From assembly GCA_907165135.1 (NCBI GenBank), contig OU015568.1, positions 7,510,501-7,574,500 on the forward strand: a stretch of DNA of 64,000 bases, read 5' to 3'. Below are positions 44,256 to 55,055 of the stretch, in pieces. Origin of the DNA: Oikopleura dioica (Eukaryota; Chordata; Appendicularia; Copelata; Oikopleuridae). A program made the position numbers and the translations under genes. Positions within the stretch are counted from its first letter, which is position 1, and each line of letters begins with the position of its first letter. The notes under the pieces were generated by a model that saw only the letters and a program-made list of their open reading frames with translations, ran no database searches and was not told the origin of the DNA.

Positions 44256-44538
44256 TTAATGAAAAGGGAAAATATTGGTTGAACAGCAATTCCGAAGTCC
44301 ATTACCGCGAAAACAAAGATGTATTCTGACCGGAATCAGGCAGACACATTTATCGCTGTTCGATTTCGAGGAAAGAGATTTAGATTATTTACTAAAATTC
44401 GCTGTCAGACAGGTATTGCCTTTTGGGCGGCGTGCATAAGCATAAAAGCGCCCTCTACCGCGTCCATTTTTGAGAAGATGCGGAGATGCCGAGCGTGCAG
44501 CGACAAAACGGCCTCGAAATAAAGTACCGCTTCTCTCC

Positions 44539-44640
44539 ACTCATCCCATTTTTGAGTCCGATTTCGATTGTCTAACAGGTGAGAATCGTCTCCATGCCAA
44601 CTTTCTCCTACCCCTCTCGCCTCCTACAAGCACAAGAAAA
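44539..44640 (+). ncRNA. spliced leader (SL) RNA gene
   Basis: The 40 bases 44539-44578 begin ACTCATCCCATTTTTGAG and end GATTGTCTAACAG, matching the O. dioica spliced leader as I remember it. They are followed immediately by GTGAG, as an SL RNA gene needs for its 5' splice site. CGATT before the donor can pair with AATCG just after it (44583-44587), giving the usual hairpin with the splice site in its loop. A possible Sm-like site (CAAAATTTTC) lies near 44660. The 3' end is not defined. I see no 5S rRNA beside it, although O. dioica SL genes are usually described as 5S-linked, so this may be a solitary or decayed copy. Confidence 0.75.
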
Positions 44641-44888
44641 CCTTTCATCAGTTCTGACAGCAAAATTTTCATCGAGAACTTGAAGCTTTCACATTTTTTC
44701 TAGCCTTGAAAGGCTTGCAATAGAGCTGGCAGATGGTCGGAAGCTCAAAGCTTTTGGCCTTCAGAGGTGATAAGAGCGCGCGTCTCAATCAGTCTTTTGT
44801 CAACCCTTTTTTGTATAAATTAGTACTCATCCCACAACTATGCACTATCGAGAATGTAAGCAAAACCTCATTTTTACAAAGTCTAAAA

Positions 44889-45460
44889 ATGATTCTAGCG
44901 TCTGTTGATAGAGACGAGGGCATTTACTCGATCCCAGTAAACGACGAAGTTGTGATAAGAGATCAGCCCTGGTCGTATGCTCAAGATGAAGCTAGAAAAT
45001 GGAAACGCCCACTTGTTAGATGCACAGGTATGATTTTATTCTACTTCAATAATTCAATGATAGGAACCTGCTGTTACGCCTCCGTTTGCCCACTAATGGT
45101 GATGTCCAAAACTGCCGAGAAATCAGAATCCAACATCTTTGGAAAATTTAATCGTTCGGAAAATTTCAAATGCGCCGGGATTTTCGCATACTTTTGTTGC
45201 TTCCCGGAGCTCCTGTGCTTTCTAACTTTGTTGCTGCGGGAAGAAATCAAAGGTGAGAAGAAAATGATGATGGAAAAATTCAGGCACATTCGATCATTCC
45301 TATCCGTTGACCCTATTTTACTCTTTGAACAAGTTTCAACTGTAATTCTTTTTCAGACAAACACGACATACTTCCGGCGGTCGGCTATAAAAGAGAATGC
45401 CTGAATAGCTTTTGCTGCATGTGCTGTGCGCTCGCTCAAATGTACGACGAAGTAAAATAA
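44889..45460 (+). CDS. PLAC8-domain cysteine-rich membrane protein
   Basis: Three exons with introns of 36 bp (gtatg...gatag) and about 100 bp (gtgag...ttcag). The sequence reads MILASVDRDEGIYSIPV, then RDQPWSYAQDEARKW, GTCCYASVCPLMVMSKTA, GIFAYFCCFPELLCFLTLL, DILPAVGYKRECLNSFCC and MCCALAQMYDEVK-stop. The order CCY...CP, a hydrophobic centre, then R-x(4-6)-C...CC...C..Q..E is the PLAC8/cornifelin signature. These are small membrane-associated proteins, some tied to metal handling or cell-size control; the role here is unknown. An in-frame ATG at 44733 would extend the N-terminus; 44889 is preferred because the upstream part is less protein-like. Confidence 0.7.
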
Positions 45461-46698
45461 AATTTTAATTTCTATCGCGTGATTTTTTTTTCTCAGATTT
45501 TTGTTCTATGGTAAAGCCGAATTCGAAAACAACTTGTATAAACATTATTAAAAAGGGATTAGTTTTTAGTTTCATCGGATTGATGGTCAAATCGGATCAA
45601 ACTATATTTGCCTACTGTTAGGCGATTTAGCAGTAATACATGCAGCTAACAAACATGTGACTTGCAGACTGCATAATTATCATTACATCTACTTGCGTCA
45701 TAACTGATTATAGACTCTCAAGGACCTTGAGTCAAGAAGGGTCGCTGACCAGAGAGATGAACAAATATCGGAACTATAAACTTTAAGTAGGTTCGATTCT
45801 TTGCCCTTCAGAACGAAACAAACATCAGAAATATCCTTAGAAATCACTCTGACTTACGTAATCTTGTATTTACTTTCCAAATTCATGGTGATCTTTCAAC
45901 CATGAAAATCTAGTGAGTTGCAAGCCCAGTAAAGTTAGTTATCGAACTTCTGGAATTTTCCTCGGCCTATTTCTACCGTCAGTTGCATAATTCCTTGAGA
46001 AATCCCAAGGAAATGGGAGTGTCGTGAGATATAAAGACAGTTTTTATTGAATATACTCGACGTAGTGAATCGTCGCAAGAATAGCAGATGACTCTGACTG
46101 TAAAAACGACTGAAGTTTATGACAGACGATTGTTGCTCGTTACAGTTCCTGCCGAAACTTGATGGCGTCTATAAGACATAAAGTGGTCTTTCGAAACTCG
46201 GGTAAAAAATCAAGGTAGAAGACAATTTATGAAAAAAGCTTGCATTTGTTACAATTTTCATTACCTCTCCGGACGCCAAAATTTACTGAATTCGTTTGAA
46301 TGAGATCTGAAGGCTGCTCCCTTTTCAATCAGACATTCTATGAACGCGTGAAGAACTTACAACATTCAGCTGGTTCGAACCAAGAATCAAGGTCAATCTT
46401 CTCAAATGAGCTTATCAAAGAGCCCATCAAGGAGATTAAGTACCCCGTTCTTCGGCCGATTCAACCCTCCAGATAGAGAAAAAATCATCTCCACAAAACA
46501 CGTCCTTTGACGTACTTATCTGCGCGTAAAAGCAGACGACAGTACAAAAATTAGGAGAGCTAACAAGGGTCAATCCAGGGGGCGCTCGCAAAAGACAAAT
46601 AACGTAAACCCCATAAAAGTGGTAAAATTCGCATTTTGGGTGTAACTTACGACTTCCTTAGTTGAAAAGCTCAAAAATATTTTTCTGATATTATCGAG
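45461..46698. other. 1.2-kb gene-free stretch
   Basis: No convincing frame on either strand, no inverted repeat and no RNA gene recognised. It is long for this genome and probably contains the promoter of the transporter gene starting at 46699. Confidence 0.4.
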
Positions 46699-48387
46699 AT
46701 GGGAATTTCAAGTTTTACCAAGGTATGAGAGCTCTTTATTTTTGCAGTCGCTTATTCTTCCTTGCAGCATTTCGCAGTAATCGCTGGATTGATAGAATTT
46801 TTATTCTGCACCGGTTACTTCTTTGGATGGGCCAACCTCGAGAAAATCTTCATTCAAGAAGGCTTCTTTGAATGTTTACCGAATTCGGACGAGTCCTGCA
46901 ACCAGGTCAGAATTGTGCCCATCTGGAGCGGTACTCATCGTTGATTTCAGAAATATGAATTGCTCAAAATCTTCAAGAACTGTTCCTTATTCTTTGCGGT
47001 CCCAGCTCTTCTTGCTGGCTTGATCTTCGACAAATTTGGCACCGCAGTTTCCAGGTTGATAGGAACATCTCTCTTCGGACTTGGTCTTGTTCTAATTGCA
47101 TTCTCGACTCCAGAAGAACCTTGGGGACTCCAAACAGGTGTACCGACCACTGCCATCGGCGCTTCTTTCCTCCTTACTAGCAACTTCCAACTGCCAAATA
47201 TCTACGAAACTGGGAGGACAGCCGCGCTCAATCTCTTCAATGGAGCTTTGGACTCATCTGCACTGTGAGTAAACAACAAACTTCTTATGTAATAATGAAG
47301 AAAGAGGAAAACAGAATGCAAATTTATTTTAGCACTGCTCTTCTGCTATTATCGCTGTACAAAATGATCGGCATGAAACTGACGTTCTTACTGTATGGAA
47401 TCATGTGCGTCTACCAGCTTATCCGAACAATCTTCCAACTTCCTTTTGATAATGTTCCCTTCCCTGTTCCTGCGAATTGGGAATGGATCACTCCATTTGC
47501 CAAGCTGAGGATGCCAAAAAAGGATGTCTACCACGATTTGGAGAGTGAGAAAATGGTACAAACAGACTCAAGTGGATCCGAGATTTCGTCCGATGAAAAA
47601 GAGGACCACCACGAAGAAGTAACCTTCAAAGCTTGTGCTACAAGAAGAATCTATATTTCGGCGAATCTCTTCTTTGTTGTCAATTGCTTCCGGTAAGAAA
47701 ATGGTGATCGAAGTCGTTTTGAACCTATCTAGTGTGTACTGGTACCTTGCCAGCGTAGGAGGCTCGATCAACGAGACAATTCGTCGAAGTGACGAGAACA
47801 TGACTTCAGAAGAAGTAATGGACTTGACCGATCAGATGACAACCGTGTTCGGCGTCATTCAAAGTCTAGCCATTTTTCTGGCCCCAATCAACGGGATCAT
47901 CATCGATCAAGTGCTCTCCAAAACCTCAAACAAGTACCTCGCTGTCTTGATTTCCGTCACTTGTTGTAATGTGCTTGGAGTCGCCTTTTCATTCATGGAA
48001 GTGGTAAGTTAACCTTTCGAGAAACTTTATAAGCAGAAATTTTTTCAGGCAGAGAGCATCGAGTTACAATACTTAACAATGGTTCTCAGTGCTTTGCACC
48101 GTGCATTCACTTTTGCTTGCCACACGGCTTTGATTGGAATTCTCTTCCCTCATCATCACTTCGGCAAACTCTTTGGTGTTTCCCAGGTAGCATGATTTTC
48201 CTGATCATTTTTAACATTTTAGGCGTTTTCCGCCATCGCCTCATTTATGGTCGACTACGCTTTCCGCCTAGAACATGTAGTTGGCTTTTACCAAGTCAAC
48301 GTCTGGACAGCTTTTACACAAGTAGCGATGATGTACCACCCGATCGTTTGCTACCTAGAATACAGGCAACGCCTCCAGAAAGATTGA
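46699..48387 (+). CDS. SLC43A3: SLC43A3-like equilibrative nucleobase transporter (SLC43 family)
   Basis: Twelve-helix MFS carrier. Exons align with SLC43A3/ENBT1 along the chain: GLIEFLFCTGYFFGWANLEK; LLAGLIFDKFGTAVSRLIGT; IGASFLLTSNFQLPNIYETG; ALNLFNGALDSSAL; the central loop (PVPANWEWITPFAK) and an acidic Ser-rich segment; FGVIQSLAIFLAPINGIIID; LQYLTMVLSALHRAFTFACH; FPHHHFGKLFGVSQ; a tail ending EYRQRLQKD at stop 48387. SLC43A3 moves purine bases down their gradient; SLC43A1/2 carry large neutral amino acids, so the substrate is inferred only from overall resemblance. Start ATG 46699 with a 45-bp first intron. Confidence 0.82.
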
Positions 48388-48539
48388 GCAAATACTGTAG
48401 CTTATTTTCCGTTTTATACTGTATTTATCAATAATCTGTGAATATGTATATTTTCTTGTCATTTTTCCTTGTGCATTCCGAATAAAACAAATCAATTAAT
48501 CCGTGATCGACAGAATCGGCCTCGTAATCAGATAATTTT

Positions 48540-49090
48540 ATGGATTCAGACCTCAGTCAATTAGACAGCATGACACTATTGTCATTTGATTTTGATTTAA
48601 ATAAAGTCATTCTTTATTCCGTAGTCGGTTTCAACTTTTTCATGAGCGCCTTTTTCATAAGCTATGTGGCCATATATTTTCTGTGTTGGAAGTTAAAGAA
48701 GTTTTCGAAGAGAATGGAATACTTATATGACTATCTCCAGGTGAGGTTAATCTAATACTCTATTAGAACTAGCTTCAGTACGACTCACGCAAACGCGGGC
48801 ATCGACGAAGATCTGGACACATTGTCAAAGCCATCACTTTCGGTCGATCTTCTCAGCGAACTATGTCATTTTCGGAGTCCGTGGAAGCCTTTGGGTAGCG
48901 AGACCCTGTTGATACACTTTTAAATTATAATCAGAGTAAACCCGCGGAGTCAAAGTGTCTCGCTATGGGACGAGATTGGCTTTGGACGACAAGAATCAAG
49001 AAGGATCAACTCGCGACGGAGAGGTTTCTGTCAACGGCTTCGGGAAGAAGATATGCAGGACTTGAAAAGAAGATGCTCTCTCAAACAATA
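48540..49090 (+). CDS. single-pass membrane protein with an Arg-rich tail
   Basis: Three exons: MDSDLSQLDSMTLLSFDFDL, one helix (ILYSVVGFNFFMSAFFISYV...), KLKKFSKRMEYLYDYLQ; a 36-bp GT-AG intron; YDSRKRGHRRRSGHIVKAIT; a 40-bp intron; VNPRSQSVSLWDEIG...RRINSRRRGF...KRRCSLKQ at stop 49090. The product is about 160 aa with a strongly basic cytoplasmic-type tail containing RRRS and RRIN phosphorylation-like sites. Unknown family. Confidence 0.6.
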
Positions 49091-49184
49091 AACTCTGCAT
49101 TTTGAATAAATGTGTCTTCAACGGGCCAAAAACTCGATCGTTTTCAGGCACCAGATTTATTAGCAACATATAATGGATACAGTT

Positions 49185-49687
49185 TTAAAGACCTTCACTT
49201 GGCCATTCGAATTTCTTCACAATATCGCGGCGTCTACAATTCACCGTATCGCCGTAGATTTCAAGCTCATTATGGTTCCAAATTTTGTTAATAACCATTT
49301 GTTGATACATGTAACTATTTTCAGAAAGAATTATATTTGAAACTGGCCTTGTATTCTGGCAAGCCTGATCGCCACCCAATACGACCAGAAGTCGTCTTGG
49401 GTACTTTTGGGGAGTCTTTGGGGCGAGCTACGGGGAGAGATTTTTTCCAGTCAGGAATTTCTTCTTGAAGATGGCTCGTTTCGGCTTGAACAATTTTCAT
49501 TTCTTCCTGCATCTATTTGTAAATTAGTCGATTGCATTTGCGATTAACGATACAGTACCTTAATATTTTCGTCTTTATAATACTGGAACTTTGATGCCCA
49601 ATGCTTGGCCGCAACATTTTCTTTTCGAACATGATCCTTGTGGATCTCATCAATTGCAACGGGATCTTTCTGGGCTCCTTTCCCCAT
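49185..49687 (-). CDS. CIMIP/DUF4490-like ciliary microtubule protein
   Basis: ATG 49687: MGKGAQKDPVAIDEIHKDH, KHWASKFQYYKD, then after a 46-bp intron SHLQEEIPDWKKSLPVARPK and VPKTTSGRIGWRSGLPEYK. A GC-AG intron (about 49242-49322) then gives LEIYGDTVNCRRRDIVKKF...EWPSEGL at stop 49185. TTSGRIGWRS...PEYKLEIYG is the conserved core of C20orf85/C2orf50-type proteins, small factors associated with ciliary doublet microtubules. Without the GC-AG join the frame stops at NSF and the conserved LEIYG is lost, which supports the join. About 120 aa. Confidence 0.65.
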
Positions 49688-49971
49688 TTCAACGTAACTT
49701 TTAACAAGTGATTTTTCTAACTGACGCCCTGGTCAACTGCAACTTCCAGGAAAAAAAAACAGAAATGCATTCTAGAAACTGCCCTGCTACATTTTTGACA
49801 ACTTCGTTTTTGAAAAATATCATTTGAATGCTATTCAAAAACGAAAGGGATAATTTTTTGTCAGGCAGTATATTTCAGGCACAGCCTTCGATAAATGATA
49901 ATCGAGCTAAAGGAGGAACAGAAAGAGCCAAAGATCGAAGGCCCTTTCATCTTCACTTTGATACAGGAGTC

Positions 49972-50857
49972 CTAATTTGAGGAAATGAAATGAACTACAA
50001 GTGGCGTGAGTGTAAATCTAGGCCATGGCGAATCGAGCGGCTCGCGCTTTTTCTTCGATTCTGGGTCGTCTAATGCGCCGAAGCGTTCCATTCGCTTCTT
50101 GATCTTCTCTGGGTCGACTGCGATGTCCGTGCCTTCCAGTTTAGACTAGTAAATGTTTGCACTGATAAGGAAGTATGCGCAAACCTTCTTAGCGGCTCCG
50201 CTGGTACCATTGGCATTTGTAAGGCCAAAACGCTCGGCACGGGCGCGCTTCTTCTCATCTGCCTTTGCCTTTTCGGCAGCTGGGAGGCCGAATCGCTCTG
50301 CACGGCTCAGCTTTTTCTGCTCAAGAACTTCTTTTGATTCAAGCCCAAATCGTTCCGCTCTATGAAGGAATGAAAAGCAGTAGCTCTCGCCTTGAAGACT
50401 TACCGAGAAATCTTTTTGGCGACTTCGTCTTCTACCGGCGGGGTAGCTTTCTTTTCTTCAGCTTTTGGCTCTTCTTCAATGATATCTTCTGTCTTCTGAA
50501 TATGAAATATTGAAGAAAAAAGTAAAGAAAAATATCGATTATCACTACAAATCAACTCGTTTGTTTTTGGTAAAAATAGAGATTTTTACCAATTCGTCAG
50601 TCTCTTCACTCTGCTCAGGCTCTGGTTCCTCAACCTCAGCTAGGAGTTCGTCTTCGATGTTGCCACCGGTCGTCTCGAGAGTATCATTTCCCTCCGCAAT
50701 GGCTTCTTCGATTCTAAACATATTTTTTATTCAAATTGAAATTCCTGCTCTTGTTTCACCTTTCAACAAGCTCGGCTTTTGTCCCGGACACTTTGAGGCC
50801 TCTTTCTTTGCACTCTTTCTTCAATTCGGCGACGGTCTTTGAGCCCCACTCGGACAT
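49972..50857 (-). CDS. SARNP: SAP domain ribonucleoprotein (SARNP/CIP29/Tho1)
   Basis: mRNA export and TREX-associated nuclear protein. The N-terminal SAP domain is MSEWGSKTVAELKKECKERG, LKVSGTKAELVERI. An acidic linker follows (EEPEPEQSEETDEL, IIEEEPKAEEKK). Then four copies of the SARNP-specific RAERFGL motif: ISRAERFGLESK, LSRAERFGLPAA, RARAERFGLTNA, KRMERFGALDDP. The stop is at 49972. The motif number and spacing match vertebrate SARNP (about 210 aa). Introns are short. Confidence 0.93.
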
Positions 50858-51195
50858 ATTCAAATTCAACGAAGTGCTAGAATTGTCTTGATGAGGCCTA
50901 ATTATCGAATAGAATGTATTTAGAATAATTATGAAAGAGAGAACTGGCGAATGACATGTCACATTTGTTGGCTGATTGGATTTTAAATAAACTGAACGGA
51001 TAATTCAAGGGTTCAGGACTTTCAGGACATCATTACTTTTTTGTTTATCAATTTGTGATAATGTGTATTCGAATATTCTTGAACGGAACAGTAAAGAAGG
51101 ATAACAGAATAAATTATAATTGTAATTGAAATTGTAACAGCGGGAGAATAAGGATTTTATCTGTGATTTTTTTTCTGAACGGATGTTTTTTGCAA

Positions 51196-53101
51196 CTAGT
51201 TTGGCTTGGAGAAGTAGAATTGTTTGACAAGCTGAATCTTGCGGATCCATTGCGCGGCGCCTGCGTCGGGCACGTCAGAATTTGAATTGTTGTCTGTTAG
51301 GTCGTAAATCCTGAAATTTGTTGATAATGTTTCGCTAGAGGAAGGAGAAGAGTACCTTCCGTCCCGACCCTTGCAAGGGTCGACGACGTAAAAGCGGGAA
51401 AAGGATTTCTGGTGAACTCTGATTTTTGCGTGTAGATTTATTTCGCCTTTCTTTTCCCATGAATTTGCATCCACGTAAATCATCCTCGGTTGTTTTTCTC
51501 GTTTTCCTCCTAAAATGCCATAAATATCAAATTAGAACAAAACTCAATTTATGAGTGTACTCTCAAAATACACTGATTCTAATAAGTTGGACAATCTCTT
51601 TTTAGAATTTCGAAAATTACCTGTCAGAAGAAACATTCTTTTTCTCGAGAAAAGCCCTCGTTTTTTGTGCATGTAACCAAGCTTGATAATAAGTTCATCA
51701 TCGTCGACAAATGTTGCCCATCTGTTCGATTTGTTGCTTCGGTCGATTCTCTGCGAGACAAGTCGTTTTTCGAATTCTTGTTTGGATAAAATTGTTGGAA
51801 TTCCCAGCCCGGCAGGGTCATCTACTTCGGACATTGGTTCTCCTTTAATTAAGTTCATGGTAGGAAAGTGGAAGATCCTCTACCTGAATCACCGTTTTCT
51901 GAAGTTTGATTAGTTTTTACGGTGAATTCCTCGAACGCCGCAGTCATCGGATCTTCGTGAAATATCTCTTCGATCGAGTCAGAGTACTGGCGAATCGTTG
52001 GAGGCTCCTGCTTGTGGAGATCCACCCAATTTGTTTCTTTGAAGAAAATATGATTTTTGATAGCATCATGATTGCGTCCAGCTCCAAGTCGCGCTTTTGG
52101 ATTCAACTGCAGCAGCTCTTTTACGAGGGCTTTTCCGTCCTCGTGAAAACCCTCGGGAAACGTGTAGTCGTTGGTTTCAATTTTTCTGTACATTAAATAC
52201 TCGCTAAAGATTTTCAATTGATCATCAAGCAGGGTTTACTTTTTCTTACCTTTCAGCGCGAAACGGTGGCAAACCAGCGAGCATAAAATAAACCACACTA
52301 GCTGCTGCCCACAAATCGGACTCATAGACCGCATATTTTCCGATTTTCTCGTCGTAGCCCAGCAATTCAGGGGACACGTATTCCGCTGAGCCGACGAATG
52401 TACTCGCATGCTCGCCATCTTTGAGTTGGGAGACATCTTTCGCAGTGGCAAAGTCGCAGATTTTTAAGTGAACTCCGTACTCGTTTTTCCCGAGTAGAAT
52501 ATTTTCAGGTTTGATGTCTCTGAATTTTCTTATAAAAAGACGTCCAAAGATAATAGCTCCTTGGCAGGAGTCCTTGCCTGTGAATCACCAAATTATCATG
52601 AATGTAAAAGAGGGCAGAGAAAATTTCGGCCAGGTAGAATCGAGCAGCATTTACTTCTAGTGCACCTTTTTCGTTTAGCAGCTCACGTAAATCACCTTGG
52701 TCTTGATAGCTGAAATCAGAATTCTTGAGATCAAGGAAGAGAGTCTGGCTTACCTAATCGCGTAAAACAGTTCTTCTGTGGTAGTGAATGTAGTAAAAAG
52801 GCGAACGACAAAAGGAGAGTTGAGTTTTGATAAAAGATTTTTCTCAGTAAAACATTGCTTTTGTACATCTCTTCCAGTGCGACTGAAAATATCAGTTACA
52901 ACTCGCAGGTAAAAGTCGCTCTTACTGCATTATTGCTTGCTCTTTCAGAATAAAGCGCTTTGACAGACGCTTGACGGCGAGCTCAGCAGGCCATTCTGGA
53001 AAGGGAGAGGGATCCTTGAGCCTGGCAAGGACCACTTCCCCGTAGCTCCCTTCCCCTAAAACCCGACCCCATTCGAAGTCCCCGGCGGTTAACCTGGTCA
53101 T
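51196..53101 (-). CDS. PDPK1: 3-phosphoinositide-dependent kinase 1 (PDPK1) with a DFA motif
   Basis: Master AGC kinase that activates AKT, S6K and SGK. Start ATG 53101, shortly after cacttcag. The kinase dom­ain reads DFEWGRVLGEGSYGEVVLAR (Gly loop), AVKRLSKRFI (VxK lysine), SPFVVRLFTTF, NLVIHR-DIKPENILLGK (HRD-type, split by a GC-AG intron), ICDFATAKD, FVGSAEYVSPELL, SDLWAAASVVYFMLAGLPPF, LLQLNPKARLGAG. The C-terminal PH domain is LIIKLGYMHKKRGLFSRKRM, then KGEINLHAKIRVHQKSF, FRIYDLTDN, WIRKIQLVKQFY. The metal-binding DFG is DFA here (GCC codon at about 52453-52455). The TFVGSAEY activation loop keeps its serine. The stop is at 51196. Exon order and length (about 540 aa) match PDPK1. Confidence 0.93.
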
Positions 53102-53233
53102 TGATCTGCACGGGGACACATCTGAAGTGAAACATTCATTGCTGGTCTCAATTTTTATTCATTTCATTCAAGCTAAGAGGCAGACACAGTAAATTACAGT
53201 GACTTCTATCAGGAATAAATAATCAAGCACAAT

Positions 53234-53453
53234 TTACATTGGGAGTGGCATGAGCATTTTCACAACGGCGGCTGAAGTACTCTCTGGTGGGAAGGGTCCG
53301 CCTGGAGTCGCCTTTGTGCGGGTCTGAAAAAGATTGTATCTAGTCACATGCTTAGATGGAAATAACTACCATTACGTAGATGATTGCACCGACATAGAGG
53401 ACATAAGATGTCTTGTAGGTGTAGTCTTTTGTCTTCTCCCAAAGCTCGGACAT
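53234..53453 (-). CDS. 57-aa single-helix membrane peptide
   Basis: Two exons: MSELWEKTKDYTYKTSYVLY, helix VGAIIYVM, a 46-bp GT-AG intron, then TRTKATPGGPFPPESTSAAV...MLMPLPM-stop. The ATG is 1 base after an aaatag acceptor. Size and layout (short basic/aromatic N-terminus, one helix, TRT/KATP start of tail) recall small mitochondrial ATP-synthase accessory subunits such as the 6.8-kDa proteolipid ATP5MJ, but the match is only suggestive. It sits 130 bp upstream of PDPK1 on the same strand. Confidence 0.55.
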
Positions 53454-53925
53454 TCTATTTGCTTTTCGATAAATTGAGATGGCTATTTTGAGAACTTTTT
53501 ATATGAATTTGAAAGCAGTCAAGACTCTGTCAAGATAATCTCGAAAATAATTCTTCGAAAATCAGTATTAGCTTGTTAAATTTAATGATGAAGATCATCA
53601 ATAAAAATGATATGAATTATATGCACGAAATTGCTGATAAACGCATCTGTAATGATCAGTTTTATTTTGAGCAAGAATCGGTCAGATGATGACTTCCAAT
53701 ACAATAATAGGAACCATGAGAAAAGTTAGAAAGGAACAGTATTTTTGGAGACAGGGCGATTATGACGGCTAATAATCTTTTAGCGCGGTAAGTGCAGATA
53801 AAAGAAATAAAAGGAAAAAAGTGAGATTGAAGATTATGTGCAACTTCTCAGTTTTTTTTTGACATGAAGAAATTAGGAGATCAGTAGGAACTAGGATGCA
53901 CGGGTCGAGCAACTCGCAAACTGTG
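53454..53925. other. 3' flank of the MARCH gene
   Basis: AT-rich, with a minus-strand AATAAA near 53655; probably the 3' UTR of the MARCHF1/8 gene. No gene seen. Confidence 0.4.
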
Positions 53926-54859
53926 TTAAACTTGCTCAACGGATGAGGACGGCAAGGACTGGACATAGATAACTTTGTTTTCGTTTTTGAATCGGCGTAT
54001 TAGATCCACGTAAACACGACACTAGAAGGTCTCATATTTTGAGTCACCAGGAGTTGTACTTACTTGTACATACATAAAGACAAGACCACCAGTAAATCCT
54101 ACGCCAACAACAATCAGTTTTGCCCAAAAAGCCCATTTCATATCACCCTCTTGCAGCTCCTGCTGTGTTTTTTCTGTAAAGATGTTAATCAAGGACGAAA
54201 ATCAAGGAAAAGAACGCCTACCGATGAGTACATACAGGCTCCAGACAACTGTGCCCAGAGCAATTATGTGAAACGTGATAGACATAATAAGCTTTTTGCG
54301 CTCGTTCGCAGACATTGTCAGGCTTTTCCAATTGCGAAAAGGAGGGAAGGAAGACTTCATGTCAAATCGATAGTGGCAGAGCTAGAGAAAATGCTTTACT
54401 ATCAAGTAAAAGCAGGTTTATACCTCGCAGGACTTGGTATCAGCAGTGCGAACCCAACGCTCAAGACAATTCCTGTGCACCATTTTCAGTGTTCCACTGC
54501 ATTTGCACGGCGTTATCAGATCACGAGAGCCAGAAGCTGGGAAAAAGCATGTTATGCGATAGTTGATAAATGGGCGGACGTACTTTTATTTATCCCTGAA
54601 TTAGAGTGGCAAATACGGCACATTGGCTTCCCGTCTTTTAGAGATCCAGAAGAAGATCCGGAGCAGGCTGAGCTAACATTGGGGTTCACAGAGAACTTTC
54701 ATTTAGGAGAATTTTTATATCGATGATTTAGAACCCTTAGCATTCGTCAGAACTATCCGCGATCTTGTCGTCATGATTGCTCGAAATAGAAGACCGAAGA
54801 GGAACTTCTTCCGCATCAGCACCCTCCCCCTTTATGTCTGTCTCGATCACGATCGCCAT
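53926..54859 (-). CDS. MARCHF8: MARCHF1/8-like membrane RING-CH ubiquitin ligase
   Basis: Membrane E3 that downregulates surface proteins by lysosomal targeting. ATG 54859 (MAIVIETDIKGEGADAEEV). A GC-AG intron leads to SGSLKDGKPMCRICHSNSG. Then the RING-CH is completed over two short GT-AG introns: LITPCKCSGTLKMVHRNCLE, RWVRTADTKSCELCHYRFDM. All eight ligands are present (C-C...C-C...H-C...C-C). Next FRNWKSLTMSANERKKLIMS, TFHIIALGTVVWSLYVLI (helix 1), EGDMKWAFWAKLIVVGVGFT and GGLVFMYVQ (helix 2), CRVYVDLIRRFKNENKVIYV, stop 53926. These match vertebrate MARCHF8 at nearly every conserved position. Confidence 0.93.
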
Positions 54860-55055
54860 CTTACAGCATGCTTAAAAGTTGGTGTAACAGATTGGTGCTG
54901 GAGTATTTTTTTTGAAGAATAGATGGAACTATATTTGAATTGAACTTTGAAAAGCGCTTCGAATTTGAGGGTTTGTTGAAATAAATCAGAATTAGAGAAT
55001 AAAACAAATCAGGGGCTTGTTTAGAATGGCAAGTTTAGGGGTTAGTAAGACACTT

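Noticed and set aside
44470-44703. 77-aa frame covering the spliced leader sequence
   Set aside because: It reads through the SL exon and its splice donor and has no protein-like composition; the SL RNA gene explains the sequence.
45461-46698. Hidden gene or structured RNA in the 1.2-kb gap
   Set aside because: No frame, tRNA-like box pair, or inverted repeat stood out on either strand.
54064-54726. 220-aa plus-strand open frame
   Set aside because: It is the antisense of the RING-CH and transmembrane exons of MARCHF8, which match the known family closely.
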